A stretch of 64,000 bases of DNA, from positions 16,668,403 to 16,732,402 of the forward strand of contig CM046303.1 of NCBI GenBank assembly GCA_025267735.1, written 5' to 3'. The stretch is from Mactra quadrangularis (lineage: Eukaryota; Mollusca; Bivalvia; Venerida; Mactridae). The position numbers and the translations under genes were made by a program. The notes beneath the pieces were generated by a model. That model worked only from the letters and a program-made list of their open reading frames with translations. It ran no database searches and was not told the origin of the DNA. Shown here piece after piece: positions 1 through 11,785 of the stretch (its first letter is position 1; the number at the start of each line of letters is the position of its first letter).

Positions 1-1350
1 TACACATTTCAGAGTTAAGGAGATATTTATCATCCTTCGATTGTCATTGTATTGGATATGAATAAAGTATTGTTAGGATAAGATAACCCATACAAATGTT
101 TTTATGATTAACTCTATTCAATGCAAAGTTTCATTAGACCATCACACAATAGTTGGAGTTTGATCACGTTGCTTTTAATGGAAATAATTCTGTACTTAGA
201 TAATTGCTCAATTCGATTGCTTGTATTGCGTGTATCAATACAGATTGTTTGGATGTTGGATATAATTTATTATATGGGAGGATGAAAGTGAATGTTAGTT
301 TAAGTTTTGTGATATGCATACATGCATTCAGTTAATACTCATTGTTAGAATGTTAATACCATTGAAGCACAAAGTACAGAAAGGTCTATGTGTTAGTATT
401 ACGTGTATTTGTCTCAGGTCGTTCTCACTATGAAACATTTGGTTGCAATATCAATTTGATATGGTACTATCATGTGTAGAAGCTAATATTGCTGATTAAT
501 AATACTTGCACAGCGGTCGTTTGCTGCTTATTATAGTTATATGATACAAAACTGTAAAATGAAGGCAATTTGAAAATGCACATGATTTTCTTTACGAGTT
601 CAATGGTAACACGTGTCTGAAGTTGTTTCTCTTATAAACAGTTATACAACTATTATAAAGGATATATTAGGCTGCAGCGTTTTTAGTCTTTTTGTTTTTA
701 TTTACACGAAATGATTATTATAATATAACTATATTCCATTACCATTAATAAAATGTGTATAGAATTTGGACAAAATTAACTTATTTATGAAATATTATGT
801 AAATGGATTTTGATATATATATATATTACAGGAAAGTTGTATTAAAGACACACTCCTGCTTAATAATTTTATCGTTATATGAAAAACCATATCGATACTC
901 TCATTCTTGAAAAAGTTGTTTTATTTCAAGAATATTACCGAACCCTGTATTATGGTTAGAAAACATAGTCTTTAAAAGCATTTAATAATGTTATAGAATG
1001 TTACGAACACGGAACGTCATACTTCAAATAGAATAACTTATCAGTTCTCATGTTTACGACATAGTTGCAACATTTTATAATCAAGTAATATAATTAGGTT
1101 CTCCGTCCATCGTATTTGTGAAATGCAAAACACTCCTGTAATATTATTTACTAGATTCTTTTATATCTGTTGAGAAATTAATTAAAATAATTTCAGTCAA
1201 GCAAAGGCAATGCTAGAAATCGAAGATATAATTTTCTCTGAGTAATATATGAATGTACTTTTCAGGAGATAATACTAAATTGCTTTTGTAAATAATTATT
1301 ACAGTTGTTAATATGTATATATTCATAAATGACATTTTATCTCTTTTCAG
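1..1350. other. Non-coding AT-rich stretch, nothing recognised
   Basis: No open frame of note, RNA gene or transposon end is visible. There is a short TA run near 810-826 and otherwise unstructured AT-rich sequence. It ends in a pyrimidine-rich acceptor-like tract just before 1351, so it may be intron or intergenic DNA. Confidence 0.6.
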
Positions 1351-1446
1351 GGTTTTCTATACGACTTCATTAGTGACTTTGAATATATTTTGGATATAAT
1401 TTTGTGTGAAGAAAGCTTTGTTTAATCTTATTGGATCAAGCGTCAG
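1351..1446 (+). other. Candidate internal exon (untranslated or lncRNA)
   Basis: The interval is bounded by two good splice signals. A pyrimidine-rich acceptor, tatctcttttcag, lies directly before 1351, and a consensus donor, cgtcag|gtaagg, follows 1446. The length is 96 bp. One frame from base 1 reads about 24 residues, beginning Gly-Phe-Leu-Tyr-Asp-Phe, before a TAA. The other two frames also contain stops, so it is not a conventional internal coding exon. It could be a UTR exon, a non-coding RNA exon, or the end of a reading frame followed by a 3'UTR intron. No homology is recognised, and only the splice-site quality supports the call. Confidence 0.3.
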
Positions 1447-2640
1447 GTAAGGAAGTTTTTTTAAAGACAATAAACATTTGAGTTAGTAAACATAGAGTTT
1501 ACCATTGTTTTAGACGACAAACTACCCATCCACATGAAGAACTCGATTGATTTAGGGACAATAACGTAAGGGATTTTTGCATGTTCTAGATTAAAGATAT
1601 TGTTTATGTCTTGTTTGTTTCTTTTTCAAGTAATGAACATCGATGATTTTTTTCCGAATAAAAAGGTGCTTCGTTTTTTGCTAAGTTACTTAGTTGTGTG
1701 TCGATGTCATTGTTTACGTAATCTTTTATTGTTTAAGGTTTTGATGCGACATTTTTATATCTTTTAAATTACTAAAGGGGAATCACTTAAAACGTCGCAC
1801 ATATTGACGGTGTCTTTTTAAGTTCCATAACTTTGGCGTAAATGTTGATTAAATTATGACCATTCATACTGAAAAAATCGTAGACGTTGTTCACTTCAAC
1901 TTATATTATTATTATTTTATATAATCTTAAAGTTAAATCAAAGCGATAAAGGCACTGGAGTTGTTCGACAGAGAAAACATGTTGTGCTTCGGTCACTTAA
2001 TGTGCTCAAAAATGTGACAAAATATGTAGAATAAGATTTCGTTTCTTGAAACATAGACTGCAGAGCTTTCGTTGTATGAAATGTATCTTCAAAATGGTGT
2101 CATTTGTACTTGTAAACTATACATGAAAATCCAATTTTAATTCGATTATCAAAAATACCGATATCCAAATGTTCAGGTAAATCTAATTTAGAAATTGATT
2201 ACAATGCATACTCCTATAATTGCACAGGTATAATAACCATAGAGGAGTACAGGGAAATACAATTGAATGTTCATACAAATTAATTGTATATGTTACTAAT
2301 ATGTATATATAGATAAGTATTCCTGTTGTTATAAGCCAGCATTTTTTACAATTTAATCATCATGATTTTATCTTTTAAAAAAAGAAAAAAAAACATACAA
2401 CGGTTTTATATTCATGTATACGCCGCACTACTTCCTGCGCGTTGTTGTTGTGCGATATGAGTTAAGCGTCTGAGCCAAGATATGTTTCATCGTCTACGTA
2501 AAGAATGAGAGATTAATGCGTCACGCCCTTTCAAATTAGGATTCACCACAGGGAATCTTCACTGTCGTATATATTTTCAGTGTTTGGTTAAATGTAATCA
2601 TTACAATTTAATTATTAAAACCTTTCTCAGTCATACACAT
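1447..2640. other. Non-coding stretch, nothing recognised
   Basis: AT-rich DNA following a GTAAGG donor-like site. I see no repeat, RNA gene or credible reading frame here. Confidence 0.55.
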
Positions 2641-2885
2641 GCTTGGAGATTTGAGTTCCTTCATGTACCTCAAAAAGTAGATTTTGTAGTAAGCTTGCTA
2701 TACTGATTTCTCAAAATTGGCGAATATAGTTGTTCTTCGAACAATTAATGAAAACTCTGTATATCATAGGTTTGAAGAGTTGAGCCCCGTCGTGTACCTA
2801 TAAAAAGTAGAATCCGTAGTAAGGTTGCTACACCGATTTGTCAAATTGGCGTATAAAGTTGTTCGACAAGCGAACAACTAAAAAT
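2641..2885 (+). repeat. Two-copy degenerate tandem repeat, about 129-bp unit
   Basis: Copy 1 (about 2641-2755) and copy 2 (about 2769-2885) align along their length. They share the landmarks gagttcc/gagcccc, atgtacct/gtgtaccta, aaaaagtaga, gtagtaag, ttgctaca and caaattggcg. Corresponding landmarks are 128-130 bp apart. Both units end in a small inverted repeat of the form TTGTTC...GAACAA. In copy 2 this is a perfect 8-bp stem, GTTGTTCG/CGAACAAC, at 2858-2878. No coding content is apparent. Confidence 0.75.
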
Positions 2886-3418
2886 GATTTTGTTTATTCA
2901 TGCACACCTTATATTCGATTAGTTGAGCAAGCTTTCATTAACTGCGTTTGTTTGCAAGCTTGATAAGATGATCTAGATTTAGTTCTATGAATACAGACAA
3001 AATTCTGTCGTCAAAAATCCGATCTTTAAATACTCTAATAAGTGAATATGCAATTTTCATTTACTGCGTGCCAATGTGAGAAAAGTAATTTAGTCTTGCC
3101 GCCTTGATATAAAGTCAATGTTAGTTTATTACTTCACCAATGTTGAGTGTACATATTGCGTGATGTTATAACTTATTTATCTGGACTCATATATTATATC
3201 ATGTAATTATTACATCATTATTATTCTAATGATGTTTTTATCTAGACACTGACGACAATAAGGTGTTGTATAAACATAAGATATCTTCCTCCATGGTTTA
3301 TTTCTTATAATGATTTGTAAACAGGCATACATTTGTTTATTATTTTTAACATTACTTTCTGTCTCAAGGAATACTATTGCTCTGGTTTATATAATTCTAG
3401 AATGCTTTCACTTAACCT
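2886..3418. other. Non-coding stretch, nothing recognised
   Basis: AT-rich unique-looking sequence. The short open frame starting near 3310 has no recognisable motif and runs into the duplicated block that follows. Confidence 0.5.
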
Positions 3419-3604
3419 CTGTAAACAAATATTTTAAAGAACGCTGTCGTTTAGGATTGCTTATGGTCGCTCTAAGGGTCACGTTGAGAAAACGTTTGTG
3501 TTGACCTTATTAATGCATAGCTTTCGTCGAGACGAAACACTATTACTAGAATTTTGACATCGTTATTTCGATTTTTAGATCGAGGTTTGCGAGCGAATTT
3601 GACG
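3419..3604 (+). repeat. Block D copy 1, duplicated about 18 kb downstream
   Basis: This 186-bp segment has a diverged direct copy at 21380-21563. The pair share gtaaacaatat/gtaaacagatat, cgctgtcgt/cgttgtcgt, atgcatagctttcgtc/atgcgtagctttcatc, agacgaaacactatta, and gaggtttgcgag/aaggtttgcgag near the end. Both copies stop at aatttgac. Because the rest of the flanks do not match, it looks like a dispersed element of unknown type. No terminal inverted repeats are visible. Confidence 0.65.
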
Positions 3605-3662
3605 TTGGTATTATTCACAGGCTATGATTGGACGGCTCTTCTCAAATTGTGTGACGTAGACG

Positions 3663-3865
3663 ATGGGTTTAACGCCATAGCAACACATTTTGTAGGTCAT
3701 ATAACGGCGGTCAGCCAACCTACTCACTGTTCTTGGAAAGGCTAAATCTCTGGATTTAGCTGTTAACCAACTACTAAGCACATACTTTCGTCAGTGACTG
3801 ACAACTGCCCTACATAATTAAAAATCATTGGTAGGAGGGAGAATGGCCGTAAAATAAACAGTGTT
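3663..3865 (-). mobile_element. SINE remnant (3' body and tail), minus strand
   Basis: Read on the minus strand, the segment ends ...gccgttatatgacctac...tgttgctatggcgttaaaccc. That is the same 3' body and tail that ends the clearer SINE at 43506-43785 (gatatgacctctttgtg...gcgccgtaaaaccc). The body contains a perfect 8-bp stem, GCTAAATC/GATTTAGC, at 3741-3760. A tRNA head is not convincingly visible, so the element is 5'-degraded or truncated. The family resembles bivalve tRNA-derived SINEs (possibly RUDI/V-SINE-like); that family name is inference. Confidence 0.5.
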
Positions 3866-5958
3866 CCTAAGTTTGAAAATTCTTCTAACATTTATTAAGC
3901 TTCTATTATCTTCTAATATGTGTCTTCTGGCTTACAGTAAATACAGGAAAGTCTGCATACTAATCATCTACGTTTACAATTCTGGAAATGTTTTATCAAA
4001 CCTGATTGCATATTTATCAAATGTGTTCTGTCTTGGTATTAAAAATGATTTTCCCCTTATGAGAATAATCAAACTCTGTCGTGATGACTCCCTTGAGTTC
4101 ATTTGTAATGGTATTGTACTAGTTAGGTGTCAGATGCTAGTCAATGTCTCATATGTGTACGTTACATATACATTATATCTTAAAAGTTCAGAGTAGCTCT
4201 GTAATATTTGATATGCAAATGTCATCTTTATAGTCTGGCTTTGATAAAATAGTGTAAGATTTTAGTCACAGCAAATGTTAGTCCTTGTAGTCCTTGTTTG
4301 TTGTGTAGGAGCTGTTATGTTTGTATTTGGCCTCAAAATTTAAATTTTGAATATAAATGTATGTCTTAAGTTTTCATTGAATGGATGTGTTTCTTTTTCG
4401 ACTAAATAATATTGGGATATATGTGTCGTTCGTCAAAGATTTTCAATTCTAAATTCATTTGGTATTTTTAGATGACATTGATTACTGTGCATCGTGCAAG
4501 CTTGAATGATGAAAAACAACACTAAAATTGCAAATACTTATGACAAAACTTGTTTATTCATCATCCTAGTTAGTTAGTAAATAATTATTTGTCAGTTACT
4601 TACAAGCAATTTCTGAAATGCCAGAAAATAAAACGAAATTGAACGATTCTAGCATTACGTCATTTGTATTGTGCTCAATAACTTTGTCTGTTACAAATTG
4701 TGTAGTTTTACTGATGGTATCTTGTCATTGATTTGGAAATAACTGTTATTGGTTCAAGAAACTTGTACATGACAAGCATATATGTTTAATCTTTCAACAT
4801 TTGACAATGATTAACGAGTTCGAACTAGAAAACTACTTACTTCAACGTAGAATTGATTTAACTTGTCATGCAACATGCTTCTTTGACTTTTTTAATTAGA
4901 CGTATTGATTATCAATGCAATGGAAACTAAACATTTTAGTCAATCTGTATCTCACGACCTCATATTTTGTAAGGAGTTTGAGTTTTAGATGATTGAAAGG
5001 ACTGACGGAGAACTAGATTATGTTGTCAGCGGGATTTATTGTTTGCAAATTTCTGGTGCAGCTGATGTAGTGGTTCTTCGCTGCACTTGTGAATACATGG
5101 TTACAATGATTAGATATTTGATTGACAACATAATCATAAAATGGTGTGAGATAATACTTGATGTGCTTACAGATGAGCTTGAGTCTTTCATGATTTTGAT
5201 AATTATTGTGGAAGAAATATTTCATCAAGTTTTTTCATTATAACGTATGTTTGTAAGACATCGTATGAAAAAAAATATTGTCAAGGACATGTTAATGTCG
5301 ATATTTCACAATAAACTGAAACTATAAAAGCTTGTGTAATACAGTAACGTCATGGTCGCACGCTGAATCGAATGTTTTATATTATATAACGGTTGTTACG
5401 TAAAGAATTTTCACTCACTTGAAGACTAAATTATAATAATCTATTTACGACACTTTGTCCTTTGACTCAGACATACCATATTTGGCCATACTATATTTTA
5501 CTTTTAGGAACTGAACAAATGGAAAAATTATTCACTAAACTTAAGTTTACTGCGACTTCTTACTTTTTCTTCTCTAGAATGACATAATTGATACTCTGTG
5601 TCGTGATAGAATCTAATTAAAAGATTATAGCACGTTATTGGTACAATGTTAATAAACGTTATTCAACCACCTAGTATGATTATTTTTGGCAGACAAGTAT
5701 ATTTTTATGGTGTCCAGCTAATACTGAATTTTATTATCACTGTGCATATCAGGTATCTTAATTGATCTGAAGGCTATGTAGACTTTACCGTGTGTAGTAA
5801 GAGCATGTGTCTACAGCGTATACACAATTAACAACGTTTGCAATTCGTGGAATGTTGTGACTTAATTTTTGTGACAGGAAATAAATAAATTCAAAGTTTG
5901 TTGCTAGTTTTGGAAGTTTTTTTTATTTAGTTTTGTGGTTCTTTAATTGCAGTTTATA
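3866..5958. other. Non-coding stretch, nothing recognised
   Basis: About 2.1 kb of AT-rich DNA. The open frames here (up to about 110 codons near 3861-4196, and overlapping frames on both strands near 4989-5243) are T-rich hydrophobic strings with no motif. They are expected by chance at this composition. Confidence 0.5.
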
Positions 5959-6260
5959 CGCTACAATGTTGTTGATTAATATTAACAGTCTGTAAGGCAA
6001 TGCTCAATGACCTCGTTTAGGTCTGGAATTATGGAGCCATTGCACATTAAAACAGGGCACTACAGTGTTACGATTTATTCTTATCTCACTAAAACTAATT
6101 CGTCTCTATTTATAAAATATTAATTTCCACCGAAGATCATTGAGAGATAAAAATTGTGATAAATGCAAAGTATATACACTATATAATGTTGGCGCACACA
6201 TGCGATTTTAAATATCCATAGATGTTGATGTGCAACAGTGGTTTTAAGATTTTATTAGAA
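5959..6260 (+). repeat. Block T copy 1
   Basis: First of three diverged direct copies (T2 at 10928, T3 at 15440). Shared landmarks with T2 are acaatgttgttgatt, tgtaaggcaatg, aggtctgga/aggtcagga, ggagccattgca/ggagccgttgca, aacagggcactac/atagggcaccac, gataaatgcaa and gtgcaaca near the end. The copies are about 5.0 and 4.5 kb apart. No open frame is maintained, and no inverted or long terminal repeats are seen. It is best described as a piece of an old local segmental duplication. Confidence 0.65.
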
Positions 6261-8254
6261 ATTTTCAATTTATAATTAATAAAGAGTTTTTACTGTATCA
6301 TTAGTTAGATCGAATGAGGGAAAACTATCAATTAAACTGTTGATTTCCATGTATAACGTAAGAATTGTATATTTGGTTTAACTAACGACTCCACTTTCTT
6401 CGTGAAAAAGACATGGGTGGAAATGGTAATAAAACGGAAATTAGTTATGTAATTTACAAAACGTATTATGTAGATACAAAATATGTTGCAATATAATGTT
6501 TAATGCCTCATAAAATTGTATTACAAATCTTAAGTGCTTTAAGAACAATTTGTAACTGGTTCAATAGCCATAAAACAGATAAGCGCCATTGAATTTCAGA
6601 GTAATGCAGTCGTTCTATTAATTATAAATAACAAATATTATATTCTGTTTCATAATTGATATTCAACGTTTTTAAAAGTTCGCTATGTTTACAAATGAGT
6701 TAATCATCATCCAAGACGACAATAGTGATACTGTACAAGTCTATTTATTCGCGTCAATGTCTGCATCAGTTTTAATTATATCTATTCTTTAACGTACAAA
6801 TAAGGCTGAATTATAGATAACATGCCTGTAAATTGGCAGTCAATTGATATGAGTTACCGGGTGTGTTCTTTTGAGAGATGGCCTTGGTTATTTAATCCAA
6901 TTTCGGATTTATTAAGCAACACACTCTTTTGAGGCCCACAAAGTTTTGTTAATTCTAGACTGTCTATTTATTATTTAACACATTTCCTATATGTGTATGT
7001 CAATTAACAATAATAATAATAAAAGAGACTATTCAAAATGAATTAAAAAAGATGAAAATAAAATAAAAAAGCACATTGTGGAAATATGATATTATCATTA
7101 GACTAATTAATAAAACATTTTGTATGAAACGACGTTTTGTCCTTAAACTTTACAAAATGATATGCTTTGTTAAATTATTCTGAAACAAGTTGTTGCTTTT
7201 TTCAGATTGAACTACAAAATCATTAATAATTAAGCGTAACTTGCCATAAATACATCTGAGTCTAAATTGTGTAACTCAATGGGGAGTAATAATTGGTCAA
7301 CAATTGCCATTGTATTCTGTATTTCATGATTAATGTAACCTTTGCTTATACATGTTTAATGTTGTCATTAACGTACGGATTTACTTCAGTATATGGAGAA
7401 AATATCCGTTCTTTTCGAAAGGATGTGTGAGTATTGATATAAAAATTGTCAGAAAAATCTGGTTTGATTATATGACTGGCTTTAATTATCTTGTTAATAA
7501 GCATATATAATAGAAAGTCTTCAGTTTTTTAATAGACACTCTATCTAATTAAATACCTTATTAGATATAATATTATCAAAGAAAAGTGTTATAGTAAGTT
7601 GCCAAAATGATCATATATTTTATAAGTAAACTATAACTCGAACCGTGTCTATCCAGCATTACTATGATACTTATAATATAATTTATTTTATAGTTTGCCT
7701 TCTAGTAATACCTTTAAATGAATTTAAATAAGACTAATACAATTCAGAATAGAATGTTAAGTTTTTTACCGTTTAAGTAACAGTGATAAATCATTGTGAA
7801 AATCGTCTAATGACTTACAAGTTATACTTCAGAAGCATGCATTTCTTATAAAATCATAGCTAGACACAACTTTTACTGGCTCTGGTGGGAATGTTAGCTT
7901 TCGTTGTATATTTGATAAAGATTTATATGTATGTTAACGCAGAACTATGAAAGTCATAACCATTTGTAGTCTTCAGTCTCAATATTAGGACCTCCTTACC
8001 GAGGCATTGAAATGTTTTAAAACAACCAGTTATGAACTAGCAAAACGAGTGATGACTTATACATACATAATTGGTAATTAGAGGCTAAACTCCTTTTGTT
8101 CTTCTTCAAAATGTTCAAAATTTAGTTTTGCATTTAAAACTGTAAGTTTCTTGGAAGATGCTAAAGTTGATAATAATTAAGAATGATTAATCGATGATTT
8201 TTAGTTCTATGTAGTTAGAACTTGTATAGCATTTATTAAAAAATAGGTTTTATA
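6261..8254. other. Non-coding stretch, nothing recognised
   Basis: AT-rich DNA. The only landmark is caatgggga at about 7279. It weakly resembles the aatcaatcaatgggga motif near the end of T2 (about 11720) and T3 (about 16180), which suggests that the T duplication once extended further here. Confidence 0.5.
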
Positions 8255-8690
8255 TTTATTCATTATTACAACTCTTCATTAACATTTCAAAACTAGTATT
8301 AATTTTATTCATGATAAAAGTCTAGCTGCTGTTTAAGATATTATCTGTGTAAACTATTGTCTGAGAAAGATTATATTACCATAAAATCATGTTCAACCTG
8401 CCGACATAAATGTTGAACAACAGATAGTTTACAGTTTTTATTTGGTATCAGACAAAAAGTGGTTTCTTTTGGAATAATTCATACATAATTCATTGTTTCA
8501 TTGTAGTTTTTTCTGAATTGATATCCTCAAGCTTTTTGTTTCAGACACATTTTGACTGGATTTAAGTGTTGTGTCTGATAGAAACTTGATGTGGTTAAAG
8601 TTGATGCATTGACAAAAATAAAATTAAGTTTGTAAACGGCTTGTCACTTAAGTTAGAATGAAATTGATTATAAAATTGCTTTTTATTCAG
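8255..8690 (+). repeat. Block P copy 1
   Basis: This block is a direct copy of 16938-17360. The 5' part is diverged (actcttcattaacattt/actcttctttaagattt, gtctagctg, gtatcagac/atatcagac). The centre includes an exact match of about 42 bp, from ttttctgaattgatatcctc to aagctttttgtttcagacac. A second exact run, ttttgactggatttaagt, follows one mismatch, and the shared end reads cggcttgtcactta...agaatgaaattgattataaaat. The exact run ends in a consensus splice acceptor, tttttgtttcag, at about 8543. No long reading frame crosses it. Confidence 0.75.
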
Positions 8691-9214
8691 TGAAATGCTT
8701 AATGATCGGTTTGATACTATGTTGTGGGTTTAGCAAATTATTCCAATTCTCAGAAGAAAATTGTGAATTGTTTAAACTCATCGATGTTGGCAGAAAAAGT
8801 TAAATGACAAAATCACTCTCCTTTTTGTCATTGACTCAGAAAGTTCCATGTTCAATACATTGTATTTTTATATCAAGTGATTTAATCCCTTGCAATCTTA
8901 TCATGTTATATTTATTTTTTGTATTGACACAGCTCATTACCCAGCAGTGCAATATAATCCTTTACGGTTGTTTATTTGTTGAAACACTACTTATATCGAA
9001 GTAATTTTACCATCAGGGTATAATTTATTTGTTTATTTCATTTATATCAATGATTTAAAACAAAGAATTTTTAAATTAAAAACTGTTTATTTATATTATG
9101 CTTGTTCAATTTCTATACAAAACATCATTGCGATTTTAAAGTACAAACTACAAATAATATAAAAAGAAGACCGGATATTCTAGCCACTAACAGACAACAT
9201 AATCACTATCTTAT
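8691..9214. other. Spacer between blocks P1 and Q1
   Basis: AT-rich sequence with one 66-codon open frame near 8804-9004 that has no recognisable motif. The corresponding spacer at 17360-18035 does not match it convincingly. Confidence 0.45.
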
Positions 9215-9600
9215 CGTATGGTAGGTTATAAACTATCTGTAAATTGGTTTTCGTGTACAGTAGATACATTTACAGTCGTCTAATACAAATGTCAACAAAC
9301 AAGACATATTTTACCAGACACTAAATGTATTATAGGATGACAGTTCTTGGTATCTGTTTTGTACCAATACCATTTTCGAAATTTATTAAGTTGTCTTCTA
9401 GAGCAAATCACATTGTGTTGTCTGATAATCTTTGTCCAATGTAATCAGATATTGTCATTTGTTTGTTGTACCTGTCTAACTTGGTTGTATGTTCATGCTA
9501 GCTGTAGGCATAAATCTATCATTTTTGCACTGACAAATGTGTTTTTCAACCTAAGTTTCAGTGCATATTGCTTACTCTAGTAAATCATTGTAATACATTT
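9215..9600 (+). repeat. Block Q copy 1
   Basis: This block matches 18035-18400 (Q2) and, in its second half, 20125-20300 (Q3). A run of about 48 bp beginning gtagatacatttacagtcgt and ending acaaacaagacat is identical between Q1 and Q2. After one mismatch, ttttaccagacacta is also identical. The 3' half (ctgataatctttgtccaatg...agctgtaggcataaatc) contains an open frame at 9347-9580 whose counterpart stays open in the other copies. See the finding on in-frame indels. Confidence 0.75.
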
Positions 9601-9895
9601 TGACGCAGTGTTTTCTGTCGTCGAGGTCTCGTCTATTGTAAACTGTTTCTAAGTTCTTTTGTTGTTAAGTTTGTCGTGAATAATTTTTGTATTAGATTTA
9701 GATGAAAATTTATTTAACAGTAATTTTAATAAATCGTTTCACGGATATTTTAATGACGTTTTAAATTTCGATAGTTCTGGTCTGATATAACAAAAACTAT
9801 ATGATAAAATATACGACACACCATTTGTTACATAACAATTATAATTTTATGCAAAAGTGGTATTGTATAAAAGCAAACATGTCTATTGACTATTA

Positions 9896-10135
9896 AGATA
9901 ATATTCAAGCCTGTAGGTTTTGAACAATCGATAAACGTTGTAAGAAGTTTCTCTGTACAATGTAAGAAAATATGTCCCATATTGAAATTGCATCATCTGC
10001 TTGTGTGTTCCTTGATACAAACTGAACGATAGACAGGATTGATTGCGTAACACTTACATATATCTTCTTGTGACATGGAAATGGTAGTTTGGTACAGTGT
10101 AAGCTATTAGCACATAATCTTTCTCGACTATGTTG
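9896..10135 (+). repeat. Block R copy 1
   Basis: First of three direct copies (R2 18940-19135, R3 20868-21070). All share cctgtaggttttg/cctataggttttg, acaatcaataaa-like, tgtacaatgtaagaaa, ccttgatacaaactgaa, and acaggattgattg. On the minus strand of R1 an 84-codon frame is open (9905-10159) and parts of it remain readable in R3. Substitutions between R1 and R3 fall about equally on the three codon positions, so this looks like neutral duplicated DNA and not a conserved exon. Confidence 0.75.
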
Positions 10136-10927
10136 ATCTGTAAATATCATGGACACCAAATATTTATCATTGACAAAATTCTGTGTTTTATGTTCAATGT
10201 TCTTACTTTATTGCACTTACACGAAAAATGTTTCACATGAAAGTGCACATCCTAAGTTTGACCTCTGCAGAAAGAGTGTGAACGAAGTTTTGCTCTGCAG
10301 AACTAGACTATTTTCTTTTATGGTGCAGTAATCTGAGTATATATTGAACAATTATTACTGCAAAAGTATTTGATGTATTAGTATTGTAGGGTTCTTTTTC
10401 TCTCCCTTTCAATGCGTAATCGCCTTACGCTCTTATTACGTTGATTGTTTGTGGCTTTTTTATGTAACGAAAGTTTAAGAATACATAGAATCATCTCTCT
10501 TTGTGTTTTTGACTGGGTGGAATGTCATATTTTTACTGTTGCTGATCCTGATGTTTTCAACTTCTGATTTGCTTCGTATGCTTGGTCTAGTTATTGGTGC
10601 TTGCATTGCATTTACTGACGCTGTTACATATCATGATGTTTTGACAAGCAAACAAAGTTGCTATGATGCCAAAGTTATTGCTCCTGTCATTGCATGATGT
10701 TCATTAAAGTGCACGTGTATCATAAATTGTCTAATGGCTACGATTATCATTCAAATAAGAGCGTGTAATTTCTACAGTGTATGCATACTTCATCATGTCT
10801 GGAAGCGGTTAGAATGTTTGACTGATAGTAAGACATGAAATCATATTTTTTTGTCAAAGTGAGATTGTCTGAGATATAATCCCTCTGGTTGATTTATCCG
10901 GCACTCATTCTATCGTCTAAAATCATT
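10136..10927. other. Non-coding stretch between R1 and T2
   Basis: AT-rich, with two open frames of 60-64 codons (10149-10331 and 10503-10697) that lack any recognised motif and are probably chance. Confidence 0.45.
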
Positions 10928-11785
10928 ACAAAGTTTTTTAATGTTGTTGATTGATGATATTTTGTAAGGCAATGTTAAATTGTTTTCTTTAAGGTCAGGA
11001 CTTTTGGAGCCGTTGCATTTCAAAATAGGGCACCACTGTTAATATCTTATGATAAATGTTTTCTCATCGAATATTTGACTCTATTAATAACATATTAATA
11101 TTCAAAGGGAGACATTTGAATGTATTAAACAGAAGATAAATGCAATATTTATTTTCTGAATTGATGGCTCACACATACTGTTGTGATATTTCAAATGACG
11201 ACGTGCAACATTGATTGTCTAACAATGTGGATTAGTTTAAAGTGTGCAATATACAATGTATTTAATTTAGCGCGAGTGGGAATTGTAAAGAAATGATTTA
11301 ATCACTCTGGTTAAGGGTTTTGTCTTTGAGTCACTAAAATGGTATGGTATTGACATTAACCTTGTTTTCGTTATGTGCAGTAACAGTATCAAATTATTGT
11401 TTACATCTAGTAGATGAGATTTGTCCTGCATATTAAAAATTCATTACGCAAATATTCTATGGAAAAGTTGAATGTTTAAACAGAATGCTAAATTCACGTT
11501 TTATTTGTGGAAAGCTTGAGCTATTGTCCAATAATTCATCAGACAAAATGTTCGGAAACTTTACGCTACGGTGATGGTGTAAATCATTATTTATTAATTA
11601 ATGACTGATTTTGTATAATGAATATCTTATTCAGCAGGTATAACATACTTGTAACTTTATTGTTGGTTCTATATGGCATGAATAAACAAAACTAGTGTGT
11701 TCTTTTTCTGTGCTTGAGCAATCAATCAATGGGGATGCAAACGAAGTTGATACCGTTGGAAGATACTATTGACTTAATAAATAAC
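10928..11785 (+). repeat. Block T copy 2 (longest match to T3)
   Basis: The first 300 bp match T1 (5959-6260). The whole block aligns with T3 (15440-16240) with many gaps. Shared landmarks with T3 are ggcaccac/gaacaccac, cagttt..., gtgcaatataca/gtgcaatatata followed by atttaattta/atttatttaa, the region tgattttgtata..., and a distal exact match aatcaatcaatgggga (about 11720 against 16180). It shows no coding potential and no terminal repeats. Confidence 0.6.

Noticed and set aside
9905..10159. 84-codon minus-strand frame in block R1, with a similar frame in R3 and a broken one in R2
   Set aside because: The shared residues (for example QSIL, VSR, FSYIV) follow from DNA similarity. R1/R3 differences are spread about 8/10/11 over the three codon positions, and R2 has a TGA and a one-base deletion, so there is no sign of coding constraint.
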